A DNA stretch of 64,000 nt, from positions 12,029 to 76,028 of the forward strand of contig JAZNIJ010000160.1 in assembly GCA_045577455.1 (NCBI GenBank). The letters run 5' to 3'. The DNA is from SIG653 sp045577455 (GTDB lineage: Bacteria; Bacillota; Clostridia; Oscillospirales; CAG-382). Positions 43,254 to 52,179 of the stretch are shown here, one piece after another (the stretch's first letter is position 1; each line of letters starts with the position of its first letter). Both the position numbers and the translations under genes were made by a program. The notes below the pieces were generated by a model. The model was given only the letters and a program-made list of their open reading frames with translations, did not search any database and was not told where the DNA came from.

Positions 43254-44747
43254 TTATGCGTTGCTTGCATCTGTGCTTGTATTGTTGCTTGAATCGTTAC
43301 TTGCATCGTTGCTTGTATCTGTGCTTGAAGTGTTGGTTGTATCTTCGCTTGTATCTGTGCTTACTTCTTCGCTTGTATTGTTGCTTGAATCGTTACTTGC
43401 ATCGTTGCTTGTATCTGTGCTTACATCTGTGCCGGCTTCAACACATTCAATTTCAATTGATTCTATAATTGGCTGATTTGGGCGTGGAATAGTGCCGTTG
43501 CTATCTGTTGGAATTGCTTCTGTGCAAATCTTATCAACAATATCCATACCTTTAACAACATAACCAAATGCGGCATACTGTCCGTCTAAATGGGGGCTGT
43601 CTTTATGAACAATAAAGAACTGAGAGCTTCCGCTGTTATATGGAGTTGCACGAGCCATGGAAACAACACCTGCTTTATGTGAAAGTGGGTTTTCATGCCC
43701 ATTCAGTTTGAATTCGCCAACAATATCTTTGTCAGCGCCACCTGTGCCGTTGCCAAGCGGGTCTCCGCCTTGCATCATAAATCCATCCATAATTCTGTGG
43801 AAAGTGAGTCCGTTATAAAAATCTTTTTCAGCAAGGTTAACAAAGTTGGAAACTGTAACAGGAGCATATTTCGGCTCTAACTTGATTCTGACTGTTCCGT
43901 GATTCTTTATGTTGATGTTTGCATAATAATCGTGGTTTTCAAGGAGCTTTTGGGGTGGCTCATAAAGCACATTTTCGGAATCACTTCCTGATTGGTTGCC
44001 GTTGCCTGATGTTGATGATGTAAACTTAAACTTTGGCAAAAGGGCAAATCCAACTGCAACAATTACCGCAACAATGCATAAAACGGAAGCAATGGTAAAA
44101 ATAACCTTTTTCTTGTCGGTTGTTTTTGCAAAAGATGAAACCTTTTTGTCAACCGCAGAGTTTATACTCGACGGAAAATCACTCGTTTCTGCTGTGGTTA
44201 AACGGAAAAAATCTTCAACGGTTTTACTGCTGTTTTGTTGCTTTAAAACTTTTTGGATGTTTTCTTCTTCTGCCTCAAAAGCTAATTCAATTGTTTTACG
44301 GTCTGTAACCAACGCTTTTGCAATCTGCTCCGATGAAAAATCGCAACATTTGTGGAGAACTAAAACAAATCTTTGAAACGAGGGAAGCATATTCAATACA
44401 TTTAAAACAGTGTTATCTGTGCTTTCCGCAGAGTCTTCTCCTTCAGAAATTAAAAAGTTTCTGTTTGGGGGAATACGAAACGCTTTGTTGTTTTTATTTA
44501 AAATTGATTTTTTGCAAAATTCACTTGCTTTGCAAATTGCAAGAAAAAGAAAATCTTCCTCGGTTTTAATTCCCTTTAAAACGCTTTCGAGAGCGTTTGA
44601 AAATGAATGTATCGTTGCATTTTCTGCAATTGTTTCGCTTCCCGAAAGTAAAAAAGAAATATTGTAAACATTCGCTTTATACTTTTCGTAAAGTTGAATT
44701 AACGCTTTCTTGTTTCCGCTTTTTGCTTTTTCTGAAATTGGAATCAT
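43254..44747 (-). CDS. sigma-like domain fused through a membrane helix to a cyclophilin
   Basis: The 497-residue protein has three parts. Residues 1-170 resemble an ECF sigma factor: ALIQLYEKYKANVY as region 2 and LPSFQRFVLVLHKCCDFSSE with following helix as region 4. Residues 213-237 form one transmembrane helix. Residues 273-438 form a cyclophilin-type prolyl isomerase with FHRIMDGFMMQGGDP and SSQFFIV. A Ser/Thr/Asn/Asp-rich tail of about 60 residues ends the protein. The isomerase should lie outside the cell and the sigma-like part inside. Whether the sigma-like domain still binds RNA polymerase is unknown. Confidence 0.85.
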   Translation of the reverse strand: MIPISEKAKSGNKKALIQLYEKYKANVYNISFLLSGSETIAENATIHSFSNALESVLKGIKTEEDFLFLAICKASEFCKKSILNKNNKAFRIPPNRNFLISEGEDSAESTDNTVLNVLNMLPSFQRFVLVLHKCCDFSSEQIAKALVTDRKTIELAFEAEEENIQKVLKQQNSSKTVEDFFRLTTAETSDFPSSINSAVDKKVSSFAKTTDKKKVIFTIASVLCIVAVIVAVGFALLPKFKFTSSTSGNGNQSGSDSENVLYEPPQKLLENHDYYANINIKNHGTVRIKLEPKYAPVTVSNFVNLAEKDFYNGLTFHRIMDGFMMQGGDPLGNGTGGADKDIVGEFKLNGHENPLSHKAGVVSMARATPYNSGSSQFFIVHKDSPHLDGQYAAFGYVVKGMDIVDKICTEAIPTDSNGTIPRPNQPIIESIEIECVEAGTDVSTDTSNDASNDSSNNTSEEVSTDTSEDTTNTSSTDTSNDASNDSSNNTSTDASNA

Positions 44748-44911
44748 AAGCTGTCCTTTCTATAAATCAATATAATTTACTTTAACATAGAATAATATAC
44801 CATATTAAAATGCAAATATAAAGAATATTTTTGAAAAAATTACAAACTTTTATCTGTATGCCTAAAAAATGTTGTTCTTAAAAAAAGAGTGAGATTTTTG
44901 CGGAATATATA

Positions 44912-44939
44912 TTGACAAATAATGAAAAAAATGTATAAT
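44912..44939 (+). promoter_or_regulatory. promoter of the zinc-ribbon membrane protein gene
   Basis: TTGACA and TATAAT are separated by 16 bases, with the start codon 67 bases downstream. Confidence 0.7.
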
Positions 44940-45006
44940 TTATAATATAGTGAGACATAGATTTTATGTTTCTCGCTGAAAAATGATGAAATGAGGAGAA
45001 AAATAT

Positions 45007-45777
45007 ATGACTTGTAGAAACTGTGGTTTTGAAGTTGCTGATGAATTGTCTTCTTGTCCAAGGTGTAATGCCCCTGTTAGCAGTCAACAACCAATTGGAG
45101 GTGCAGGAGAACAGTACCAAAATAACGAACAGTACCAAAATAACGGACAGCCCCAGAATGGTGGTGTTGTTAAGCCGGTAAAATCCAAAATGGCGATGAT
45201 TTCCAGCATCTTGTTGGCATTCGTGTTTGGCTTTTCTATTGCAACAAATATTTTTACCTGTAAAATGGAAGCATATATACCCGGCTACGAAAGTCTTGCC
45301 GAAGAACAAACAACAGAAAATTTTGGCGTCTTTGGGTTTTTTAACTTTGAAAAAGATATCAGAGAAGAAAATAATGGTGAAGCAGTTATCTTAACTGGCC
45401 TTGAAGCTGAAAAATTTAACCTTTTCGCCGTGCTGTCTGTGGTACTTTGCTTGGGTGCAGGGCTTCTGATGGAAAAAGCAGGCAAAGAAAAGAAGAAAAT
45501 GTTTGCCATTATTTCTTTGATTATGGGCGTTGTTGCCATTGCTTTGTTCTTTGTGCTTCCTTCCATTGCAGAGACAGCGTTTCCTGACACTGTAACTTTC
45601 CCCAATCAAAGCCCACTTGCGGTTCATTTCAATTATACTGCATCATTCTCAGCAATGGGAATACCTGTTATTATTGCTCTTGTTGGCGGTTTGATTTTTG
45701 GTATTCTTTATATTGTTGAATTAACTAAGGAAGAAAATGCTTCAAACAACGATTTGAATAACAATTTAAACTATTGA
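45007..45777 (+). CDS. zinc-ribbon membrane protein
   Basis: The 256-residue protein has an N-terminal zinc ribbon (CRNC at 3-6, CPRC at 17-20), a QYQNN-type Gln/Asn-rich linker and about four transmembrane helices (near 63-80, 138-153, 164-186 and 214-238). Such ribbon-plus-membrane proteins are common in Clostridia and not understood. It is preceded by GAGGAG at 7 bases. It is followed by a second small membrane protein gene with its own promoter. Confidence 0.8.
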   Translation: MTCRNCGFEVADELSSCPRCNAPVSSQQPIGGAGEQYQNNEQYQNNGQPQNGGVVKPVKSKMAMISSILLAFVFGFSIATNIFTCKMEAYIPGYESLAEEQTTENFGVFGFFNFEKDIREENNGEAVILTGLEAEKFNLFAVLSVVLCLGAGLLMEKAGKEKKKMFAIISLIMGVVAIALFFVLPSIAETAFPDTVTFPNQSPLAVHFNYTASFSAMGIPVIIALVGGLIFGILYIVELTKEENASNNDLNNNLNY

Positions 45778-45862
45778 TACATATAAGCTGTTGCAGATGT
45801 GAAAGCGTTTGCAACAGTTTTTACTATATATAAAATATACTTTTCCTGTTTTGAAAAATTTA

Positions 45863-45891
45863 TTGACAACGAGAAAAAGATGTAATATAAT
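45863..45891 (+). promoter_or_regulatory. promoter of the small membrane protein gene
   Basis: TTGACA, 17 bases, TATAAT; the ATG at 45936 follows AGGGG. Confidence 0.75.
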
Positions 45892-45935
45892 AAAAACACT
45901 CGGGTATTCAAGAAAAATGTATAAAGGGGAATAAA

Positions 45936-46382
45936 ATGGCAAAAACAATAAGGGATTTGGGGAAAGACGAAAAGGCGTTTTTTCTTACGGGAATTGTGCT
46001 TTTGATTCTTACATTGATGGATGTAGTTAATATGGTTGTTGGTAATGTTAAAGCAACGCTTGAAGCGCAGATAGAAGCAATGAATTTTACGGATGAACAG
46101 CTTGAGCTTGTTGACCTCGTAATTTGGATAGGAATATTTGCAATTATTATTTCGGTTCTGTTTCGCGTTCTCCTTGCTATTAAAGCAATACAGATAAGTA
46201 AAAAGCCAACTAAGGAGAGCTTGCATATAGTTATTGCCGTTATTTATCTTGTTATCAGCGTTTATACCCTTCTTGACGGGTTTTCCAACTCATCTGTTAC
46301 CGATATATTAACTTCAATATCAAACACAGTAATTATTGCTTTTTATGTATTCATTGCAAATAAGGTTCGTGCTTCGGTGTAG
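45936..46382 (+). CDS. small integral membrane protein
   Basis: The 148-residue protein has four predicted transmembrane helices (about 15-35, 62-84, 95-112 and 122-142) and a short charged loop between helices 1 and 2. No catalytic motif is visible. It has its own promoter and terminator, so it is a monocistronic gene. Function unknown. Confidence 0.78.
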   Translation: MAKTIRDLGKDEKAFFLTGIVLLILTLMDVVNMVVGNVKATLEAQIEAMNFTDEQLELVDLVIWIGIFAIIISVLFRVLLAIKAIQISKKPTKESLHIVIAVIYLVISVYTLLDGFSNSSVTDILTSISNTVIIAFYVFIANKVRASV

Positions 46383-46393
46383 AACATAATAAA

Positions 46394-46438
46394 AAAGAGC
46401 AGACAAATAGAGCTTTGTGCCTTGCAAGTCTGCTCTTT
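46394..46438 (+). terminator. intrinsic terminator
   Basis: AAAGAGCAGAC pairs perfectly with GTCTGCTCTTT over a 23-base loop, followed by ATGTTTGC. Confidence 0.8.
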
Positions 46439-46614
46439 ATGTTTGCTATTATATCGTTTTTGCTTGCATCTCAAAATGATGGTCTTTTTGAGACCAACTA
46501 AAAATCGGAGTTGTTTTATAAATTAAAAAAAATTTTCCAAATGTAACAAAGTTACAGAAAACAGGGTTATTTGTGGATATAATAAAGGTACAGAAAACAA
46601 AGGAGGACAGAAAA

Positions 46615-46920
46615 ATGTCAGCAATAAATGTAACAAAAACAAATTTTGAAGAAATAATAAAAAGTGAAAAACCCGTTTTGCTGGATTTCTACGCTTCTTG
46701 GTGTGGCCCTTGTAGAATGGTACTTCCTATAGTTGATGAAATTGCAAGGGAAAATCCACAATTCACTGTGGTTAAGGTTAATGTGGATGAACATCCACAG
46801 CTTGCAGAACAGTTTGATGTAATGAGTGTGCCAACACTTATTGTTATGAAAAACGGTCAAATCACAAACAGAGCAACGGGAGCAAGACCAAAGGCAAGAA
46901 TACTTGAATTGCTTGCTTGA
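46615..46920 (+). CDS. trxA: thioredoxin
   Basis: The 101-residue protein has the active site WCGPC near residue 29, the conserved cis-Pro in SVPTLIV near 75 and the usual thioredoxin length. It reduces protein disulfides in the cytoplasm. I start at the ATG 46615 (AGGAGG 8 bases upstream) rather than an earlier in-frame TTG. It stands alone with TATAAT at 46578. Confidence 0.95.
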   Translation: MSAINVTKTNFEEIIKSEKPVLLDFYASWCGPCRMVLPIVDEIARENPQFTVVKVNVDEHPQLAEQFDVMSVPTLIVMKNGQITNRATGARPKARILELLA

Positions 46921-46982
46921 TAAGTTGTAAAGAAAGTATAGTATAAATTGGATATAACTTTGCATAATCCAAAAAAACAGAG

Positions 46983-47193
46983 TGCAAAGCGGATGCAACT
47001 CTGCAAAGCGGATGCAACTCTGTAAAGTGGATGCAACTCTGTAAAGCGGATACAACTCTGTAAAGTGGATGCAACTCTGCAAAGCGGATGCAACTCTGCA
47101 AAGCAGATGCAACTCTGTAAAGTGGATGCAACTCTGTAAATCAGATGCAACTCTGCAAAGCGGATGCAACTCTGCAAAGCGGATGCAACTCTG
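46983..47193. repeat. 19-bp minisatellite, about 11 units
   Basis: Units of GATGCAACTCTGCAAAGCG with small changes (GTAAAGTG, GTAAATCA) follow one another head to tail. The period is not divisible by 3, so the minus strand stays open in all frames and gives false LQSCIRFAELHP-type proteins. It is not a CRISPR array because there are no unique spacers. The rest of 46921-47410 holds the hairpin at 47248 and two TTGTCTATAGG direct repeats. Confidence 0.9.
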
Positions 47194-47247
47194 CGTAAGC
47201 CAAATTAAACCAACAAATCTATTTTGAATAAAATTGCTTTGACAAAA

Positions 47248-47287
47248 AAGCATATCCCCTGTGCATTTTCGCATAGGGGATATGCTT
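47248..47287. terminator. strong bidirectional hairpin
   Basis: AAGCATATCCCCT and AGGGGATATGCTT are perfect arms extended by an inner GTGC/GCAT pairing, with a 6-base loop. It can end transcription from trxA and from the deoC side. Confidence 0.75.
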
Positions 47288-47410
47288 ATGTAAATCTCTT
47301 TATATTGTCTATAGGGACACTTGGGTTATTCGGATTACGATATACAAACTTGCTTTTTGTCTATAGGAACACTTTCCTCGATTTGTTGCCAACAACACCT
47401 ATAACAAAAA

Positions 47411-48058
47411 TTATTTCTCTGCAGCAACAATTGCAACGCCTGCTGATGCGCCAATGCGGTTTGCACCTGCGTTAATCATAGCGATTGCAGTTTCGTAATC
47501 TCTTACACCGCCCGATGCTTTTATAAAGCTCTGGTCTCCAACTGTTGCTTTGATAAGTGCAATATCTTCAACTGTTGCAGAACCCTTTGCAAAGCCGGTG
47601 CAGGTTTTAACAAAGTCTGCTTTTGCTTCAAGGCAGAGCTTGGAAACAGCAACTTTTTCAGAATCTTCAAGAAGTCCGGTTTCAATAATAACCTTTAATG
47701 TTTTATCACCAATTGCCTTTTTAACTGCCGCAATGTCAGAACGAACAAAGTCATAATCTCCGTCTTTCAGCTTGCCAATGTTGATAACCATATCAAATTC
47801 GTCGCAACCGTCTTTCAATGCTTCCATTGCTTCAAAAACTTTTGTTTCTGTTTTGTTTGCGCCCAAAGGAAAGCCGATAACTGTGCAGATTTTAACGCTT
47901 GTACCTTCAAGAAGTGCTTTTGCAGCAGCAACATTGCAAGGGTTAACGCAAACAGATGCAAAGGAATATTCTCTTGCTTCGTCGCAGAGCTTTTTAAGTT
48001 CTTCTGCTGTTGCGGTGGGTTTTAAAAGTGTATGGTCAATGTATGATGCTATTTTCAT
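47411..48058 (-). CDS. deoC: deoxyribose-phosphate aldolase
   Basis: The 215-residue enzyme cleaves 2-deoxyribose-5-phosphate to glyceraldehyde-3-phosphate and acetaldehyde. The Schiff-base lysine lies in DFVKTCTGF near residue 149, and the second lysine region IKASGGVRD near 178 is intact. The N-terminus IDHTLLKPTAT is the family signature. It follows ilvE by 44 bases that contain a heptamer repeat, possibly as a two-gene unit. Confidence 0.95.
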   Translation of the reverse strand: MKIASYIDHTLLKPTATAEELKKLCDEAREYSFASVCVNPCNVAAAKALLEGTSVKICTVIGFPLGANKTETKVFEAMEALKDGCDEFDMVINIGKLKDGDYDFVRSDIAAVKKAIGDKTLKVIIETGLLEDSEKVAVSKLCLEAKADFVKTCTGFAKGSATVEDIALIKATVGDQSFIKASGGVRDYETAIAMINAGANRIGASAGVAIVAAEK

Positions 48059-48068
48059 GTTTTTACCT

Positions 48069-48107
48069 CTCTATTCACTTATCACTTATCATTTATCACT
48101 TATCACT
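48069..48107. repeat. heptamer array between ilvE and deoC
   Basis: CACTTAT units on this strand (TAAGTGA on the other) fill almost the whole gap and reach the ilvE stop. It is the same family as the arrays at 18.0, 25.1 and 55.3 kb. Confidence 0.8.
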
Positions 48108-49128
48108 TAATTCTTACAATCCATCCTTCGGGAGCTTCTATTCTGCCCATCTGGATTCCTGTAAGAGTGTCATAGAGCTTCTTTGTTATTGGGCCCATTT
48201 CGGTTTGGCTGTCTTTGAAAACAATTTCCTTGCCGTGGTCGTTAATTCTTCCAACAGGGGAGATAACTGCTGCTGTCCCGCAGAGACCACATTCAACAAA
48301 GTCAGAAAGTTCTTCTTTGTAAATTTCTCTTTCTTCTGTTTCAAGTCCAAGATAATCTTTGGCAACTGCAAGAAGTGAGCGTCTTGTGATTGAAGGGAGA
48401 ATAGTTTCGGATTTAGGAGTTACAACCTTACCGTCTTTTGTTATAAAGATAATGTTTGCTCCGCCTGTTTCTTCAATCTTTGTTTTTGTTGCAGCATCGA
48501 GATAAAGGTTTTCGTCAAACCCTAAATCGTGTGCTTCAACAATGTTGTATAAGCTCATTGCATAGTTAAGACCTGCTTTGATATGACCTGTTCCCTTTGG
48601 AGCTGCTCTGTCAAGGTCAGAAAGACGGATGTTAAGAGGACGAACACCACCCTTGAAATATGGGCCAACAGGTGTTGCAAACATTCTGAACTGGTATTCC
48701 TCTGCCGGCTTAACACCAATAACAGGACTGCTTCCAAACATATATGGTCTCAGGTAAAGAGTTGCTCCTGAGCCGTATGGAGGAACATAATCTTCGTTAG
48801 CAGCAACAACTTGTTTAACTGCATCAACAAACATTCCTTCCGGAAGTGTTGGTATACGGAGCTTGAGTGCAGAATCGTGAATTCTCTGTGCGTTAAGGTC
48901 GGGGCGGAATGTAACAATATGTCCGTCTTCGGTTGTGTATGCCTTCAAGCCCTCAAAACAAGTCTGAGCGTATTGAAGTACACCTGCACATTCGCTGATA
49001 ACAACATTTGCATCTTCTGTAAGGCATCCGTTGTCCCATTCTCCGTTTTTATAGTTGGCAACAAATCTTTTTGCGGTTTTGATATATCCAAACCCAAGGT
49101 TGCCCCAATCAATGTTTTGCTTTGCCAT
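48103..49128 (-). CDS. ilvE: branched-chain amino acid aminotransferase
   Basis: The 341-residue fold-type IV PLP enzyme moves amino groups between branched-chain amino acids and 2-oxoglutarate. Signatures are GVLQYAQTCFEGLKAY, GHIKAGLNYAMSL with the PLP lysine near residue 190, EETGGANI and CGTAAVISP. The length fits the type II IlvE family. AAGGAGG lies at 6-7 bases before ATG 49128. Confidence 0.95.
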   Translation of the reverse strand: MAKQNIDWGNLGFGYIKTAKRFVANYKNGEWDNGCLTEDANVVISECAGVLQYAQTCFEGLKAYTTEDGHIVTFRPDLNAQRIHDSALKLRIPTLPEGMFVDAVKQVVAANEDYVPPYGSGATLYLRPYMFGSSPVIGVKPAEEYQFRMFATPVGPYFKGGVRPLNIRLSDLDRAAPKGTGHIKAGLNYAMSLYNIVEAHDLGFDENLYLDAATKTKIEETGGANIIFITKDGKVVTPKSETILPSITRRSLLAVAKDYLGLETEEREIYKEELSDFVECGLCGTAAVISPVGRINDHGKEIVFKDSQTEMGPITKKLYDTLTGIQMGRIEAPEGWIVRIK

Positions 49129-49433
49129 ATTTTTTCCTCCAAGCGTATAAATTGAAAATTGATAATTGAAAGTTGAAAAATTCAGAAATGTTGCGATAAG
49201 TAAAACATTTCTGCAATTTACATCTATTATACCACTTTATTTTTCAGTATGCAATATATTTTTTGATATTTTTAAAGAAAAATTGATTTTTTTCTCCTTT
49301 TTTGTTCAATTAAGTTGGTATTAAAGGGTAAAATTAAATATGCTCTTGAAATGTAACTTTAATTATAGTAATATAGTAAAAAACATAGTAATGTGGTGAA
49401 ATTTTTAAAACCAAGATTAAAATGGAGTAAATT
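49129..49433. other. divergent intergenic region ilvE-pgeF
   Basis: It is AT-rich and holds short GAAAATTGATAATTGAAAG repeats near 49151. No gene and no clear terminator are visible. Promoters for ilvE and pgeF must lie here, but I see no consensus pair worth calling. Confidence 0.5.
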
Positions 49434-50204
49434 ATGTTTATATATGAAAACGGAGTTTTTAAATCGTCATTGCTCATAGAGCAAAATGTTCCCCATGGAT
49501 TCTCAACAAGGGCAGGGGGAATAAGCACAGCCGAAAACACAAAAACGATGAATGTGGGCTTTAATAGAGGAGACGATGACGAAACAGTTATTGCCAATAT
49601 TGAAATATTGAAAAAACTGTCGGGAGCAGAAAAAACAAAAACTGTTTATTTCCCTCAGATACATTCAAACATCGTAAGGAGAATTGAAACTACATCATTC
49701 GCATCCCCCATAGAGCCGTGCGATGGTGCTATAACTAATCAGAAAGGTGTTTCTATTTTAGCAAGGATGGCAGATTGTACACCAATACTTTTTTACGGTA
49801 ACGGTGTTGTTGCCGCTGTTCACGCTGGCTGGAGGGGGACTGTTTCCAGAATTTGTGAAAGTGCTGTTACCGCTTTTAATGAATACGGTGTTAAAAGCAG
49901 TGATATAACCGTTGCCATAGGTCATTGTATACATTCCTGTTGCTTTGAGGTTAAGGAAGATTTTGTTGAAGCTGTAACATCCCTTTGCGGAAGCGGTTTT
50001 GCAAACAGACATATTTGTAAAAATGATAAGGGATTGTTTGCAAATATGGTCTCTATGAATGTGGAAATTCTCAATGAATGTGGAGTTGCAAATATAGATG
50101 TTTCAAGCCATTGTACATCTTGTAACCCTTCTTTGTTTCATTCCCATAGAAAAACAAACGGAAACAGAGGAACAATGGGCGCTTTGATTTCACTTCCTGA
50201 ATGA
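49434..50204 (+). CDS. pgeF: peptidoglycan editing factor / purine nucleoside phosphorylase-like (multicopper polyphenol oxidase fold)
   Basis: The 256-residue protein belongs to the YfiH/PgeF family, with VPHGFSTRAGG near the start, HAGWRGT near 127 and HCTSC near the C-terminus, the residues that bind metal. Members hydrolyse or phosphorolyse nucleosides, or correct peptidoglycan precursors. AAAATGGAG precedes the ATG. The last 36 bases are repeated directly after the gene. Confidence 0.92.
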   Translation: MFIYENGVFKSSLLIEQNVPHGFSTRAGGISTAENTKTMNVGFNRGDDDETVIANIEILKKLSGAEKTKTVYFPQIHSNIVRRIETTSFASPIEPCDGAITNQKGVSILARMADCTPILFYGNGVVAAVHAGWRGTVSRICESAVTAFNEYGVKSSDITVAIGHCIHSCCFEVKEDFVEAVTSLCGSGFANRHICKNDKGLFANMVSMNVEILNECGVANIDVSSHCTSCNPSLFHSHRKTNGNRGTMGALISLPE

Positions 50205-50242
50205 GTAACAATGGGCGCTTTGATTTCACTTTTTGAATAATG
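50171..50242 (+). repeat. 36-bp tandem duplication at the pgeF end
   Basis: Two units begin at 50171 and 50207; the first 25 bases are identical. The first unit contains the stop codon, so the second is a free copy of the C-terminal codons. Confidence 0.85.
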
Positions 50243-50257
50243 CAAATAATTGGAGAA

Positions 50258-50308
50258 ATACGGATGCAGAAATGTATCCGTGTTTTTGTACAATAAGGGA
50301 GATATTTT
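50258..50308. repeat. 51-bp duplicated segment, copy 1
   Basis: An identical 51-base segment occurs at 51095-51145. It contains the hairpin ACGGAT/ATCCGT followed by GTTTTTG, then AATAAGGGAGATATTTT, i.e. a terminator and a ribosome-binding-like stretch. Confidence 0.85.
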
Positions 50309-50381
50309 TATAAATCAGAGAGCATTGCAGAATTCCACAAGGATTATTACGCTACAAAAATATATTGAATCCAATATATCT

Positions 50382-50415
50382 AAAGGACGGCAGCAAATTT
50401 GAGCAACCGTCCTTT
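50382..50415. terminator. bidirectional terminator
   Basis: AAAGGACGG pairs with CCGTCCTTT across 16 bases, flanked by T runs on the plus side. It ends the XRE gene and anything read from pgeF. Confidence 0.8.
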
Positions 50416-50422
50416 TGATTTT

Positions 50423-50761
50423 TTAATTTGTCTTATATTTTTCCATTTCAAGCAAAATCTTATAAAGCTGCTCTTGCTCCTCTTTGGATTTGGTAGAGAT
50501 GAACTCATAGCAGGTAAGTGGAATGTTTTCTGCTTCATTCTCTTGACCGCCTAACTTTTCAAACAATTTTGAAAGAGTAATGCCAAGGGCGTTGGCTATT
50601 CGTTCTATGCTTTCAAGCGTTGCATTCTTTTCGCCTCGTTCAAGTTGCCCAATGTAGGTTGGATGACAACCCGAAAGCTCAGCTAACTTTTCCTGACTCA
50701 GCCCCTTTTGTGTTCTGTAGTTTCTGATGCGCTGTCCAACAGCTTTTGCGATATCGCTCAT
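50423..50761 (-). CDS. XRE-family transcriptional regulator
   Basis: The 112-residue protein has a classical helix-turn-helix (QEKLAELSGCHPTYIGQLERG) and a C-terminal helical part. It has the same build as the regulator at 23974 (HTH followed by a short acidic dimerisation segment). Regulators of this SinR-like type often control their own gene. It stands alone between two copies of a 51-base repeat. Target unknown. Confidence 0.88.
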   Translation of the reverse strand: MSDIAKAVGQRIRNYRTQKGLSQEKLAELSGCHPTYIGQLERGEKNATLESIERIANALGITLSKLFEKLGGQENEAENIPLTCYEFISTKSKEEQEQLYKILLEMEKYKTN

Positions 50762-51155
50762 AATCTCATACCTTCCTTTTACATATATAGTCTATAAGTA
50801 TTAAAACAAATATTCCACAGACTATTGATATTATATGCCGAATGTGGTATACTATAAATATATATATCGATGAAAACTGTGCTTATAGTGTTAGTATGTG
50901 TTTTGTTATTAAAACATCAGTTTTAAATAAACATTATATGTATTGATAATGAGAGGGATGAATTATTGGAATAAGAAATAAACGGTTTGGCGGTATTTTC
51001 ATAAAGGAGCAAAAAAATTTTGATGCCCTATGGGTTAAGTGGGGAATATAAAACATAATCAAAGAGTAAATAAACAGAAAAACATTGTGAGAAAATACGG
51101 ATGCAGAAATGTATCCGTGTTTTTGTACAATAAGGGAGATATTTTGCTAAAACTA
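50762..51155. other. intergenic region with repeat copy 2
   Basis: A TGTGGTATACTATAA segment near 50851 looks like an extended -10 promoter without a gene behind it. The second copy of the 51-base repeat lies at 51095-51145. I see no protein-coding gene; short frames near 51000 are not convincing. Confidence 0.5.
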
Positions 51156-51183
51156 TTGACATATTTTTATTTTGCTGTAAAAT
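51156..51183 (+). promoter_or_regulatory. promoter of the PHP phosphatase gene
   Basis: TTGACA and TAAAAT (preceded by TG) are 16 bases apart. Confidence 0.65.
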
Positions 51184-51230
51184 GTAAATTATAAGGTAAA
51201 GTTTTGCTTTATGGCAGAGGGGGTGCAATT

Positions 51231-52013
51231 ATGATAAAATATTCCGACTTTCATATACATACGGAATTTTCCTTTGACAGCAAAGAAAAAATTGACAGAA
51301 TATGCGAAAACGCAATAAATGTTGGGCTTTCTGCGATTGCCGTTACTAATCACTATGACCACGATGGAATTGAAGAAGGGATATATGAAGAATACCTTTT
51401 TGAAAAAGACAGAGAGGATATACTTAAAGCCAAAGAACGGTGGAATGGTAAAATAAAAATATATTACGGCTTGGAAATCGGGCAACCTCACACAATGAAT
51501 GACAAGAAGATAAAAAAAATCGAAAGTATGGGTTACGAATTCATAATTGGCTCGTTGCACAATCTTAAAAACTGTTTTGATTTTTATTATCTCAACTATT
51601 CAAAAACATCACCTATGTATGACAGAGGGATTTTCAAAAAATATATAAACGAGCTTAAGGAAATTGCAAGCTGTGGGTTTATCAACACCGTAGGGCATAT
51701 AACATACCCTGAAAGGTATATGAACGAAGCGGGAAAAAAGCTGTCGTATTCAGAATTTGAAGAAGATTTTGCAACCCTTTTTCAGATAATTGCAAAAAAC
51801 AACCTTGCTCTTGAAATAAACACATCGGGATTAAGGCAGGGATTATTCACAACAATGCCCAAAACCGATATTCTTACCCTTTATAAAGCAAACGGCGGTA
51901 AAAAAATCACCGTTGGCTCGGATGCTCATATTGCAAGCCACATTGGAATGGGTATCATTGAAACCATTGATAAAATAAAATCCATTGGTTTTGAAAGCAT
52001 AAACCAAATATAA
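51231..52013 (+). CDS. PHP-domain phosphatase (histidinol-phosphatase-like)
   Basis: The 260-residue protein has the PHP metal motifs DFHIHTEFS near residue 6, TNHYDHDG near 40, GSLHN near 103, a GHITYP region near 160 and GSDAH near 232. This matches the HisK/YtvP type that removes phosphate from histidinol phosphate. No his genes adjoin, so another phosphate ester is possible. I chose ATG 51231 because of AGAGGGGG upstream. Confidence 0.88.
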   Translation: MIKYSDFHIHTEFSFDSKEKIDRICENAINVGLSAIAVTNHYDHDGIEEGIYEEYLFEKDREDILKAKERWNGKIKIYYGLEIGQPHTMNDKKIKKIESMGYEFIIGSLHNLKNCFDFYYLNYSKTSPMYDRGIFKKYINELKEIASCGFINTVGHITYPERYMNEAGKKLSYSEFEEDFATLFQIIAKNNLALEINTSGLRQGLFTTMPKTDILTLYKANGGKKITVGSDAHIASHIGMGIIETIDKIKSIGFESINQI

Positions 52014-52125
52014 AGCGAAAGTTTTGCAGTAAATTAAAATCAACCAATAAGAAGCATATTTGATACAAAAAGCGAAAAAAATCATTTTTTGTTAGAAAAG
52101 ATTATAAGTATACTATCAATTATTC

Positions 52126-52154
52126 TTGACAAAAATTGATTTTTGGGCTATAAT
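52126..52154 (+). promoter_or_regulatory. promoter of DUF4143 copy 5
   Basis: TTGACA, 17 bases, TATAAT. TTAGAAAAG at 52092 and TGAAAAGG at 52158 are at roughly 34 and 32 bases, a weak echo of the phased arrays. Confidence 0.75.
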
Positions 52155-52179
52155 ATGTGAAAAGGAGCGTGATGAATTT

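Noticed and set aside
43228..43476. Plus-strand frame of LLLESLLASLLVSV type
   Set aside because: It is antisense to the Ser/Thr/Asn/Asp tail of the cyclophilin fusion.
46983..47193. Possible CRISPR array
   Set aside because: Units are contiguous 19-mers without spacers, and no cas genes occur in the window.
46618..47274. 218-residue open frame on the minus strand over trxA and the 19-bp repeat
   Set aside because: It is antisense to thioredoxin and its repeats (LQSCIRFAELHP) come from the minisatellite period; all minus frames are open there.
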